Source of the DNA: Rhinolophus ferrumequinum
Taxonomy: Eukaryota; Chordata; Mammalia; Chiroptera; Rhinolophidae
Direction: 5' to 3'
NCBI RefSeq assembly: GCF_004115265.2
Contig: NW_022680356.1
Span: 1,867,001 to 1,931,000 of the forward strand
DNA: 64,000 nt
Shown here: positions 12,301 through 22,689 of the stretch, piece by piece
Position numbering within the stretch: the first letter of the stretch is position 1
Layout: every line of letters begins with the position of its first letter
Translations under genes and position numbers: made by a program
Notes under the pieces: model-generated
Told to the model about the DNA's origin: nothing
What the model saw: only the letters and a program-made list of their open reading frames with translations
The model's database searches: none

Positions 12301-14497
12301 ATTTGCCCCCCATCAAGATAACATTTTGAAATCCTTGAAATGGATAACCCGATCAAATTTTAAGTATATGATTGAATTCAAGCATGAACTGGGCAGTGAA
12401 GTGTTAAATGAGGGCCTTTACAACCCTGAAGGGGGTCAAAAAAGGCACCTCAAGTGTTCTGACTGGCCTTTATTCTAAACTTCTGAAATTTCCAGCGGGT
12501 TAACCCAGAGCAGTATCTCTTTAGGAGTTGGATTACAACCAAGAGCATTTCAACTGCCTCTGGGGTTTCAGAGAGCCTGAGGAGAAGGTAACAGAATGAC
12601 TACTGGGCCTGGTCATTGATGATCTGATCTTTCTCCCACAGTGCTTAGCGACTACTGACTCAAATGTTTACCACTTTCATTTCCTACCTTGTTTTCCCCT
12701 CTAGTTCCTGCAAATGGGAGATCTACTAAATAGAGGGTCCAGGACATATATCCATAAAAACACAAAGTAAGCCAAAGGATGTCATCTACCACCTAGGCTT
12801 CAACATCATTCAATTCCCACCCCGTCCCCCTTTTCTGATCTTTCTTCTCTTCTCCAAACAGATCCCACCGGGAATGTCCCCCTCAAACTTCACCACTGTG
12901 GAACGTGGGTATTACATCAACAAAAACAGAATGAAAATTCAAACAGTTAATTGATAATTTCTCAATTTAAAAGTTTCCTTCTCATAAATTCTTTTGTTTC
13001 TCACACCTGAGACTGTTTAATGAGAACAAATGGACAAGTACCAAAAGAATACTAAAAGAAACTAGGCAAATTACCTATCATGCTTTCTATCTTAACTTTT
13101 TTGTTAATAAAGTTGTGGTTATGATTTTAAGTTGCATCTATAAAACAGTCATCTGTCCTGCTAGGAAAAGTATTACAAGTTCTTAAGATAAATTTGCATT
13201 TAGCCACAACTCAATGTTGCACAAATAGGGGCCTGGCATCTGGGTGCTACACGTCCAAACAGTCATAGAATTAACTTTATTGAAGTATTCCCATTTTTAA
13301 CCGAACCAGATTTAAAAGTATTCCCACTTTAAATGTGGAATAACAAGAGAAATATCTAGAACAAATAGACTTGTGTGGGATTTATCAGGGGAGGGGACCA
13401 TGATAAATGACTAAATCAGTTTCAGAGCTCAGTGGGGAGACAGAGAGGAGAGGGTACAGTTTAAGAACAGCTGTTCAAACGGCAATACGGACACAAAGCT
13501 AGAGCTGAAGCAGGACGACCCCAGGAGATCACCTGAAAACTCTTAAGGGCTCAAGTTTCAAACCACAGATTAATAAATTCAATCAATAGTACTGCACTTT
13601 TCACACACAAGTTTTGATGACAGCATGATTTCAGAGCCTGATGAAACACTACTTCCAAAGTCCTAGTTAAGTAGCAAAACACTGACCTAATTCTTACAGG
13701 TTACAGTGTCTGGGATACTGGTTTGCCAGAGGAGGGCAAAATCCCTTCCAGCCTTATCATTCTGCCACAAGTCACAATGACGAGAGCTCTCCTGGCATTT
13801 CTGACCAAGTCCCACTGAGAATGAAGTCATTTTGTAAATGCAAGACTATCCTCTTAGGTGAGGTATGAAACTTGAATTTGCACCTTTCTGGGTGTGTTCA
13901 AGATTACGTAAAAATGCCTTCAATAGCTCCTTTATTTTTTAGAATGTTTCCTTAGGGTCCAGCTTCCCAGTCAAAGTCTCCCTCCTACACTAACCTACAA
14001 TTTGTTATTATCAGCCCGACAAGTCAAATTAATACACCGAGGCAATAAAAAACGCGGCTTACTAAAACAGGACCCAGCTACTGTATCGCCACTTCAAGGA
14101 CCGTCGGGCGCGGCCCCAGGTCCAAGGTCCCGCCTTCCCACCTGAGCCGCGCCGCCCCGGGAACACAGCGACCTCCCGACCGGACCCACCTCTGCAGCTC
14201 CTCCTCCTGGATCCGCTCCTCGTCCCACACGAAGACGCCGGCGAGCGCCGCCATCATCGCCGAGGCATGGCCCGCGCGGCCGCGCAGCCGGCGCCACAGG
14301 CGGCCGAGGAGGACGCGGCGCGCGCTGTCCGAGTAAAGGCGGCCGTAGAGCTGCGCGATCTGCTGCGCGCGCCGCACGCGCAGGCCCGTCACGAAGCGGC
14401 ACTGATTGGCCAGCACGGCGAGCAAGCCCCCGCCCCGCGGACCCGCGCGCGCTGCCGCCGCCGCCGCCGCCGCCGCCGCCAGCTTCCGCGGGAACAT
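3385..14497 (-). CDS. STARD7: STARD7, StAR-related lipid transfer protein 7 (partial: first six coding exons)
   Basis: STARD7 is a START-domain protein that carries phosphatidylcholine to mitochondria and has an N-terminal mitochondrial presequence (family knowledge). Coding exons on the minus strand: 14190-14497, 6384-6592, 6011-6060, 4608-4718, 4447-4529, 3385-3484. All have AG/GT borders and join in frame into 287 codons. Exon 1 starts MFPRKL, then ten alanines, then an arginine-rich stretch typical of a presequence. Exon 2 encodes a helical linker (SIDEMRRLEEM) and the start of the START fold (KKHFKLWRRPITGT). Later exons carry LDTEYRKKWDALVIKLEVIE and AVEHPSVPESPEFVRVRSYE, which match the human protein as I remember it. 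The ATG at 14497 is the first in frame after the promoter. About 83 C-terminal residues, the rest of the START domain, lie left of base 1; I looked for their exons in 1-3384 and found none. The alanine tract is not in the human protein I remember. Confidence 0.96.
3839..4394 (+). mobile_element. Tc1/mariner fold-back element, copy 2, broken
   Basis: This is the same family and orientation as the copy at 1271-2522. TA is at 3837-3838, and the ends read TGAAGTGTGATA and TGATCACACCTCA. The left arm (about 3839-4005) is an inverted copy of the 3' end; the remainder encodes the C-terminal part of the transposase in the plus direction, with several frame breaks. The right end is only 52 bases from the splice donor of STARD7 coding exon 5 (4447). 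The arm is shorter than in copy 1, so its inner breakpoint differs. Confidence 0.78.
5103..5182. repeat. AT-rich low-complexity tract
   Basis: This is a run of TATAAATTATAATTTATATT-like sequence in a STARD7 intron. It carries no gene or element signature. Confidence 0.85.
6770..6925 (+). repeat. MIR SINE
   Basis: The core reads CTTCATCTGTAAAACGGGAG, followed by the usual MIR wording through about 6925. It is an old mammalian tRNA-derived SINE in STARD7 intron 1, in sense to the plus strand. Confidence 0.75.
7015..8255 (-). mobile_element. L1 LINE fragment, antisense, 3' end plus part of ORF2
   Basis: Read on the minus strand, 7820-8255 is late ORF2 and 7015-7800 is the long 3' UTR of a mammalian-wide (L1M-type) element. 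The plus strand shows landmark wording such as TGGACATTTCACATAAATGG and CTGCATCTACTGAGATGA. The 5' part is missing and the reading frame is decayed. It sits in STARD7 intron 1 in the same direction as STARD7. Confidence 0.85.
8318..8360. repeat. (TG)n microsatellite
   Basis: An interrupted run of TG with some CG and CA units, next to the L1 fragment. Confidence 0.9.
9010..9175 (+). repeat. L2 LINE 3' end
   Basis: The sequence TACTCAATAAATGTTTACTG following GTGCCTGGTA is the typical L2 3' terminus. It is an ancient fragment in STARD7 intron 1. Confidence 0.65.
9335..9450 (+). repeat. MIR fragment
   Basis: CTAGCTGTGTGGATCTTATG followed by TTTCCAACTGTAAAATGAGG resembles the MIR core and 3' part. 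It is diverged. Confidence 0.5.
9451..14189. other. STARD7 intron 1, upstream half: no gene recognised
   Basis: This is moderately AT-rich intron. I saw only short chance reading frames and no clear recent repeat. The STARD7 exon 1 donor (GAG/GTGGGT) is at 14189-14190. Confidence 0.6.
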
Positions 14498-15250
14498 GTC
14501 GCTAGCCGCGCGCCAGGAGCAGACGAACGAGCCCGGGAGGGCACCGCGGTCTCCGCCGATTCCCCTAGTGGGCCGACGCCGTCATGTCTTTTTGCAGCAG
14601 CGGCTGAGGAGGGGTCCTTTTTGAGGAGGTGGCCTGCGACCGCTGCGGGAGGCGCTCCTGAGCTTGGGCCGCGAACCTGACGGACGGTGGGCACTAGCCG
14701 CCCCTGTGTCTTCACGCCGGCGCCTGGGGCCGCGGTACGGAGCGCGCAGGAAGCAGCAAAGCAGGCGGCTAGGTCCGGAGCGTTCGGCGTCCGCCACACA
14801 CGCTGCTCGCCTGCAACCTACTCCCGTGGCCGCCCCCCGGGCGTGATTGGGTGCCGTCCAGGCTCCTCGCTGCTGATTGGCCCCGCCAAGTGCTCGTCAA
14901 CGCTCTTTCCCGCCCATTCGCGCACGCGCCGGTGCTTCTTGCTAGCAAGGTAGGTGGCGCGGCGGCGAGAACCGGTCAAGGGCGCCAGGGAGAGTGGCTG
15001 TGGGGCCCTACCGTCGCCGCCATCTTCGGGCCGCCCGACCCCGCCCAGCGGAGGAAGGGGCGCGACTAGGTGTCATAGGAGTCCTGCGCGGTGCTCGGTT
15101 CTGAGGGGCGGGGGACCGTCGCTTCACTCAGAATTTAACCCTAGGGTGGGCCTCGATATTGCCTCTGCGGGGCGCTGCGGGTGTCCAGTGCCGGGGGGCG
15201 GGGGGGGGGGGGTCGACGGTGTAGACGCCTTTGATGAATGGAGATCCTGT
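14498..15250 (-). promoter_or_regulatory. STARD7: STARD7 CpG-island promoter with paired inverted CCAAT boxes
   Basis: The sequence is dense in CpG from about 14,090 to 15,250, covering coding exon 1 and the upstream region. ATTGG, which is CCAAT on the minus strand, occurs at 14846-14850 and again at 14876-14880, exactly 30 bases apart. That is a typical NF-Y pair spacing, and both face STARD7. If NF-Y sits 60-100 bases upstream as usual, transcription would start near 14,750-14,790, giving a 5' UTR of roughly 250-300 bases (inference). No TATA box was seen. A strong plus-strand splice donor (AAG/GTAGGT) at 14,947-14,955 hints at a divergent noncoding transcript. A run of about 12 Gs lies near 15,200. 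Confidence 0.75.
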
Positions 15251-16689
15251 TGAGGCTTGACGGCAGCCGCCGTCGCACTTTTCCTCGGTCTCCCCGCCTG
15301 GCCCTCCCGGAAGCGACTCTACTGTCCGGGTGCCGACAAGGTACTCAGGGCCGGAGTCTGTGCGCTTGTCTTCTGCCTATGAACCTCGCCACGCGGGAGC
15401 AGACGCGGGTACGTCCTTACAGCCCGCGGCACTTTCCGGAGAGCTTCGTGGGCAGGTGGCCCGTCGCAGTCTGGAAATGCTGTAGTCCTTTGAAGTGACT
15501 AGGGGCACATGCCCCAGGTCGGGGAGTAGCTGCCCCTCGCTCTGTGACCCAAAGGTACCAGCGTGAGAAGGTAAACAGGTCTCCTAAGACCTACTTTGCA
15601 GCACCCATGAACAGCCTGGCTAAATGATCTCCGCGGGCATTCAGTGACTCTTCTGACCCCAGCCTCATGAAAGTAAAGCTGCTTGGTGTCGAATAGGAAA
15701 CCTTGCACTAAATGGTTTCTATTTTCCTAATGCTTATGTGAAGTACTTTATTAACAAACAGGAAAAAACTATTGTAGAGGCTGCCTGGATGTGAAAGATG
15801 TGTGCTCCTTCTAGGGCAACGCATTGGAAGTTTTACTGTAGCGAGTCGCACAGTTTTAGATGTTCTTAATAAAAGATGTTTCTCCAAAAAGAGAAAAGCA
15901 TGCTTTATTGGCAGTTGAAATTTGCATCTATCCTGCCCAGACTGTCTGATTTTACTCGAGATTGGTTTATTTTCCCTTGAAAGGAGGTAAGGAGAAAGGG
16001 GTATTTAACAGAAAATAGTGTTTGAGGTTTTGTTGAGCCCAGCTTTTCTCAGTGATGGTAACATGGCTAGGAGGGGACAGTGGGTGGAGAGATGAGCTTT
16101 CCTCCTGTTCTGCTTGCCTTGATTAAAACGAGCTTTAACACTTCAGCGTGGGTTTTTGTTTTGTGTATGTTCTTGTTTTGTTTATCAAAATGAGTTCTCA
16201 GGAACTCCAGCTGAGCCCCTCTAAAATCCAGTCTCTACCTAAACACAAATCCATCTTCAAAAAGCTTTGGGGAAAAAAAATAGGCGTTAGCTCTTCCTCT
16301 TTCCAGATACCAGTCCCTTCCTCCTTTCACAGCTTTGATTTTGTTTTTAAAAGGATGGCATAAATGTTCTTGCTGTCTTCACTTCTGCACCTACCTATCA
16401 ATTCTTCCTTTTTAGAATTAAATCAATTTGTTCTAGACCATTCTCTCTATGACTTTTCTTCAGGCCCTAACTGTACTCTCTAGCATAACCTCCCTTCCAA
16501 GCCATTAGTAACAAACTTTTTTGCTTGTGTATTTCATAACAATGTTGGAAGACTATTCCCTTTGTATATTTTTAATTTGGTCCAAAATTCTTCATCACGA
16601 GCTCATCTTATAAGTTAGGTTCTACTTATCAGATCACCAAAACACAAAGTTGAGTGGACCCAGCAATAATCCATGGTAAGACTAAGTGG
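15251..16689. other. Upstream flank of STARD7: no gene recognised
   Basis: CpG density falls off after about 15,480. The rest is unique-looking sequence with short chance frames. It could hold exons of a divergent noncoding RNA, as human STARD7-AS1 does, but nothing here proves that. Confidence 0.5.
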
Positions 16690-18000
16690 TGTATTCAGGA
16701 TTGGGTGTGAGCGGGACCAGGGATGGGGCACAGGTAAGCTACACAAGCAGATGGACTAGATAGACATCCATGTCACCTACCATTTTGCACTGAGCCTCTC
16801 CCTCAGCTCACACCTATGGCTGCATAGGAGGTCGGGTCCCTTTATGACCAGCTGACAAAGGAGGGCAAAAAGCAAAGTTTGATTCACTGATAGGTCAGAA
16901 TGGTATGTGGGTGCCAGCCCAAAATGACAGCCGCCCCACCCTGGGGTCATCTTGAGAGACAGTGGCCAAGGACATTCCCAGTGGCTGAATCCTCAGTGGT
17001 CCTCCTGGCCATTCACTTGGGGTGGACAGACATGTATCCAGGTTAGAGTATGTAGATTCATGGCACTGGCAGTTGAGTTAGCTGGTCAGAGAAAGATCAA
17101 GGACAAGGAGGTCCGAGATAGAGGCATGTGGATGGACTCTGTGCGTGGGCAAGAAGTGTGCGGATGCCCACCAGAGAGCAGTGACATAGGTCCTGAGCAA
17201 CAAAGTAGAGTGACAGCAGTTGATGTCAGCCAGGTGCTGTCGGCCACCTTTTCTGCCTGTAGGGCCTCAGCCAGCACCACAATCAAGTATTTACTGAGTG
17301 TTTGATCCATTGACATAGGATCCCATATAATGTCGCATGACAGTAGCACCTGAGCATGGATCCACTGGCCCTATCATTCTGTGTCATCCAAAAGATGTCA
17401 ACCTGAACAGAGAAAAGGAATGGCCTGTGAAGGCGCAGCTGAGGTGTCAGCATAGAGCTGCCACCAACTAACGATGGGGCCATCTTCCAGGACATAGTAT
17501 ATATACTCCATCAACAGTCACTATAGCGCTGCATTGCAGCAGGAAGAATGGGTAGGTCCAGGGACTAAGGGGTGGAAGTAGGAGTGGCTTCTCTTGCCAT
17601 GAATCCCAGTGATCCCACTGGAAGTACTTCTGTCACCACAACTCTGAGCTTTGAGGGTTTTGAGGCCCTGGTTCCCAAAGAGGAAATAATTGCCATCAGA
17701 AGATACAGCAAAAAAGTCCCATTGAACTTTAATTTACACTTGCCACCAGGCACTTTGAGCTCCTCGTGCCAAGAAACCAGGCAAGAAACAGGAGGCACCA
17801 TCCTGACAACGTGATTGACCCAGGTCATGGGGAGAAGCCAGGGCTGTGGTTACACAGTGGAGCAAAAAGGAAGATGTTTGGTACCCAGATGATACAGGTG
17901 CAGAGGAGCAAGCCTGCGGGAGCTGGGGGAGGATCTTAGGGTACAGAGAGGCATAAGTGTGCACGTAAGTCAGGACCCAAGGATCAGGATAGAGAGGAAC
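16690..18000 (+). mobile_element. ERVL-type retroviral fossil (pol region), broken
   Basis: Stretches across this block resemble the RNase H, integrase and downstream part of ERVL/MaLR-related internal sequence in the plus direction, including wording near 16,840-17,000 and 17,560-17,800. I saw no LTRs. It is heavily broken, with many breaks and missing segments. The ERVL class entered before or early in the placental radiation, so it is likely older than about 75 million years. Borders are approximate. Confidence 0.55.
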
Positions 18001-19718
18001 TGCATATAGAGGCCAGTAGGAGGGCGGTCACGACATAAGGATAGGGCCACCGTGGGGTGACGGGAAGCTGCATGTAAGAATAGCCTGAGGCTTCACAGCC
18101 CTCCTGCCTAGGACCGAGGTAGACCCGTCTTAGCCGCCACCTAGGAATCTGTGGAAGCCCGACCCGTTCCCTTCCGCATTCAGCGAGCTCCACTAGGGCT
18201 GAAAGTCCTGGCCTCTCACTCCCCCTTTATTTACTTGGCCTCAGGAAAGTCAGGGATGACCACACTGCTGTTGGGGGCGGGGAACTTCATGCGTGGGCTA
18301 GCTCCTTCTTCGCGTGAGCTACCTAGGGTCCAGAACCCCACTGCTCTGACGGTTGGGGGGGGTCGGCCTGATTACGGGATTGGCATTAGCAGCCCACTTA
18401 GCTCACAAACCTAGCACAGTACTCCAGCCCAGCCTCTCTACCAGTAATACATTTTTGGCCCCTTGCTGCCAGTCCTGTATTTGTCAGGGCCCTTCCTGAC
18501 CCCTTCAGTCTTGCTCTTTGAGTCCCCATTGCATTCTTGGTGTATCTCTAGCATGGCGTTTCATGATTTGGATAACTACCGAATCTACTTTCCTTATTGG
18601 CTGAGATCTAAGAGAAGACACTCTGAGATCAGTTGGGTAAACAAAGATGACGAGAAGAACATGAAGAGACAGACATGGGGACAAACAGCGACAGCGCCCC
18701 GCGATGAGTGCTGATAGGATTGGAGACACACCCGTGTTGGGCGCACTGACCGGAGCCCAGCCCTGTGGAAGAGGGCACAGATGAGCGGGAGAGGTGGCCT
18801 CGAGCCCAGCGTACTCTCCATTTCTGGGAGACCTTAGGGACTCAGTTGCTCAGCATTCACCCCTTTAGTAAAAGCACTTTGCTTTCCTCCCCCCCCACTC
18901 CTGTCATGCATGTGGGTAGACAAGTGACCCTAGGCCTGGCCAGTCAAAGCACTGAATCCTGGCCGCGGGGACTCAGGACAAGGTCCATCCCAAGTTGGTC
19001 CAATGAGATTGACCCCTGGGACATTGAAAGGAAAGAGCTTTGTTTTCTGCTAAACTTGGTGCTCTGAGGAGGGCTGGAGGCTAAGCAGCTCTCTCACTGC
19101 CACCAGGAGAGAGCCTGGCTGGGGTGTGCAGCAGCATACACCTCAGTGCTGGGAGGTGGGGACATTCAACTCCCACCTACAGCACGAGGCCACACAGGAG
19201 GTAACGGTGGAAGACTGAGCTCTCATCTGTGGGGGCTCCTGAGCCTGCCGGCTTAAGCACCTTCTCATAAGACAGGGTGGTGGCACCTCAGCCTGTGTCC
19301 CTTCACAGCACAATGGTCCATAACTGCAGCCACTGATGGTTCTACCATGTTATGCTGGGCCTGGGCGACTGCCTCTCCCGGCTGCTGGTCAGCTGCGTCC
19401 TGGGCAGAGGCCAATTGTCCACACAGACAGGCCCATCATACAGAGTGGCTATGAAAGAGCTGACTTGGGTATGTGGCCGCCCCCATGTGGGAAGAGCTGG
19501 TCTTGCTCCTCGCAGGAGCTCCCTGGAGGCCAGGTGTCAGTGCCCCACAGCTGCACTCCGCACTCAGTTCAGAGTTTATCTCCCCATGGAGGCTGCAAAT
19601 AAAGAGTAGGAAAATCATTTCACAGGGGCGTAGAGGGGAAGTTAAGGCTTCAAAATACCAGCACATTGTGTCAGAACCTTTGAGGTATAACGGAGGACAC
19701 TGTCGGCAGTGAATCCTA
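18001..19718. other. Gene-poor interval: no gene recognised
   Basis: GC-moderate sequence with overlapping short frames on both strands and none with a recognisable domain. Around 18,900-19,030 it has the feel of an old interspersed repeat, but I could not identify it. Confidence 0.5.
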
Positions 19719-19946
19719 CCGTGTTTCCCCAAAAATAAGACCAAGTTGGACCATCAACTCTAATGCGTCTTTTGGAGCAAAAATTAATACAAGACCCGGT
19801 ATTGTATTATATCATATTATACCCAGTATTATATAATATATTATATTATAGATAGTAAAATAAGACCGGGTCTTATATTAATTTTTGCTCCAAAAGACGC
19901 ATTAGAGCTGATGGTCCAGCTACGTCTTATTTTCGGGGAAACACGG
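19719..19946. mobile_element. Palindromic MITE with CCGTGTTTCCCC ends, copy 1
   Basis: A near-perfect 228-base palindrome flanked by TA on both sides (19717-19718 and 19947-19948). Each arm has CCGTGTTTCCCC, AATAAGACC and TAATGCGTCTTTTGGAGC, with an AT-rich centre. It has no coding capacity. TA duplication suggests Tc1/mariner-superfamily mobilisation; the exact family name is uncertain. The same family recurs at 40497-40720. Confidence 0.85.
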
Positions 19947-22689
19947 TATCTGAACAATTGAAAGTTTAATTTCTGGAGGCATGGCTCTGAAATTTTTGAG
20001 AAAGAACATATCTCAGAATTAATGGTTTTAGTTGGGAACTTCTTTAGTTAAGAAAACGGTCTGTCCAGTTGAAATACTCCAAAATCAAAGCCATTTCTGT
20101 GGAGCCAGGTAGTTTGGATTCTACTTCTGGCCCATGTCCATTCATTTGCTCATCCATTCATTATACAACCGGTGCCTTCTCCCTGTTGCCACAGGAGCTC
20201 CAAGCGCCTCTGAGCTTCACGTTCCCCTAATGTGGACATACTGGAATGTGGTCTCTATGAGCCCTTCCAGCTCTTTATACCTCATTTTCTAGAATCTCAG
20301 CAAAGGCACAGGCACCATTTAGAAACAAATCGATGCAGTGATTTTGTCATAAAATGCACATACCGGGCCATCCTGCGACCTACTGCCTGGCCGGATGGGC
20401 CTTCTGGATTTCAGGTGACTGTGGACAGGCAGGTCCTATGCGGATCACTGTCACAATAACCTTGTGTTAGGCAGTTTTGCTCACGTCTTGATTGCAGGCC
20501 ACAGGGAGGAAGCTGTAGCAGGCCATCGGGTAGAGTCTCCTATTGGAGCCTTCACTGGGGTTGAACACCAGGACACAAGGACCCCTGAGATGTGCCAGGT
20601 TCCCCCTTCCTGCCTCTCTTCCTCCACACTCCATTCCCTGGGAGGCCTTTCACCTGGGAAAGCAGGAGGCTTAGTCCCCCGTCAGTCTGGCTATGGGCCC
20701 CTGAGGCCTCGTGTCCTTCTCCTTACCGGTGCCTCTCAGGTGGGTCCAAGGTGGCTTCTGCTACAGGCCCTAATGAATCCCAGCCTGGTCATGCTCAGAA
20801 AATCGAAACCAGGGCATGGTTCCCAGGAGTTTACCCAAATTCTGCAGACACAATTGCCTCCAACCTCTGCTCAAGGCCATTCCAAGATGTCTGTCCCGAA
20901 GAGAAGGTACAGACCATTGAGGAGTTGTCCCCAGCAATGTGATTGGATGGCACACACAGAAGGCAGACAGTACTGGTACCTGTGGCCGGCTGGGCTGAGT
21001 AATAGAGTCTCAGGTCTTTTTCACTCCCTAGGCAAAAAGATCATAATGAAGCATTCTGCTGATCAAATTTGTCCAGTAACAATTTCCAGTAGCCACGGCA
21101 GAAGCAGCCTTGGGGAGACACACGTTCAGAAGCACTCAGTTTGACGACAGGGCAGAGCTTTGTGTTACTGAGGAGGGTAGTAAATTGTCTAATCGGGCTT
21201 TTTAAACTGTGACCCTGTCTTTTTTTCTCTGGAAGGAAGTATGGACTCCATCTAACAAGATCTCATTGCTTTCTCCTTTCCAGGTCTTACGGTGGGTGAA
21301 ATGGAATGAAATTCATGATTCCAGCTTCCAATATGTCAAGGCAAGCAGGAACACACTGAGCTCTCTTTCCCAAGGCCACTGGGAGGGGAACAGATCAGAA
21401 CCGACCAGGCCTTGACCACACGGAAGACACACACATTCTCTCTGACAGGGTCAGGTCACCTGGGAAATCTACCCCATCTGAAGAGGCAGAAATGGGTGGA
21501 CAAGGCATTCGATGTGGGGGACAAAAAGAGCAAAGGTGTGTGAGCAGGAAAGCCCCAGGCATGTTTAAAGACAGTGAGCCATCTGCTGTGTGGGGGCCAG
21601 AGTGTTGGAGACTGGTTAGACCACTCCAAGGAGGCCAGCATGCAAGGCCCAGGACTGACCCAAATTTTTCACATTCAAGCAGAAGGTCTTTGATGGCCTG
21701 GGACTTGTTCAAAGTCTGTCCATTCAGAGTCACACACGAAGCTTGTTAAAGAGCTATGAGGACCCACAAACATAGTTATGGAAGTCCTGTCTACCTCAGG
21801 AGTCCCAGAGCCATTAAAATGGAATAATCATTATTGAGCACCTACTGTAAACCCAGTCATGTTGCTAGGTGTGGTTGTCAGATTTACCTCTTAATCTGTA
21901 CAACTAATCTTTGTCATTCTGCTTTTAGAAACTCAGAAAACTGGGCCTCAGAGTGTTGGGATCCCCACACCACCAATTTCTAGCTGTATGACATCAGCCA
22001 CATTACTCTGCCTGTCAGTGCCTCCCTTACCTTATATATAAACAGATGTAATACCCACAACATCAACATAATTTTGAGGATAAAATGAGTTAATACATTG
22101 AAGCACTCTTAATCTCATGCCTGATATGTGAGTATACTGAACTCTCAATAAATACGTTATTGTTTTCTGTAATGTGACACTTCATGGTGACCTCATTAAT
22201 GTCTTCCCACATCTCACTATGCTCTGAGATACATAAAGACAGGCCTTCTCAGGTTGTACTCACCATGACCAACTACATGCCTGTAACATAGTAAGATCTT
22301 GGAATTAATAAAAGAAGAAGGCTACGATGAATGAATCTTCCAGCCATGAATTCAATTGCAAATCAACACCAGCATCATGGACAAGTGGGACCTAGGTAGA
22401 GGGTTCTGGTCCCAACTCTGCCACTAGCATGAATCTCAGTTTCCCTAAATGAGAGCGAGTGCTGCCATCACAGCCAGTGCTCCTCACTTGCACCCAGCCA
22501 GCGCTTACTGAGCACCCACTACATGCAATCACCTCGTCAGGGACACAGGACACCTAAAGAGATGAGGTCCTGCCTGCAGCATGTGACTCAGACCTGTCTT
22601 GCAGCTCTTGCTGTGATCATCTCCCAGTCTCTTCCCTGGAATGGCTTGTGAGCTCCCCAAGGGCAGGAATCAGGTCTCTCTCACCTCTG
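19947..22689. other. Gene-poor interval with old MIR/L2 fragments
   Basis: A 226-codon open frame at 20464-21144 (+) has no recognisable domain and low-information composition; I treat it as chance. At about 21,815-22,170 there are MIR and L2-like words (ATTATTGAGCACCTACTGTA and AAAATGAGTTAATACATTGA). No gene is recognised. Confidence 0.55.

Noticed and set aside
14267-14846. Open frames of 60-137 codons on the plus strand over STARD7 exon 1
   Set aside because: They are antisense or out-of-frame products of the CpG island with arginine, alanine and proline bias.
20464-21144. Open frame of 226 codons (+) in the intergenic interval
   Set aside because: No recognisable domain or homologue, overlapping frames of similar size, and no promoter or splice context. 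Most likely chance.
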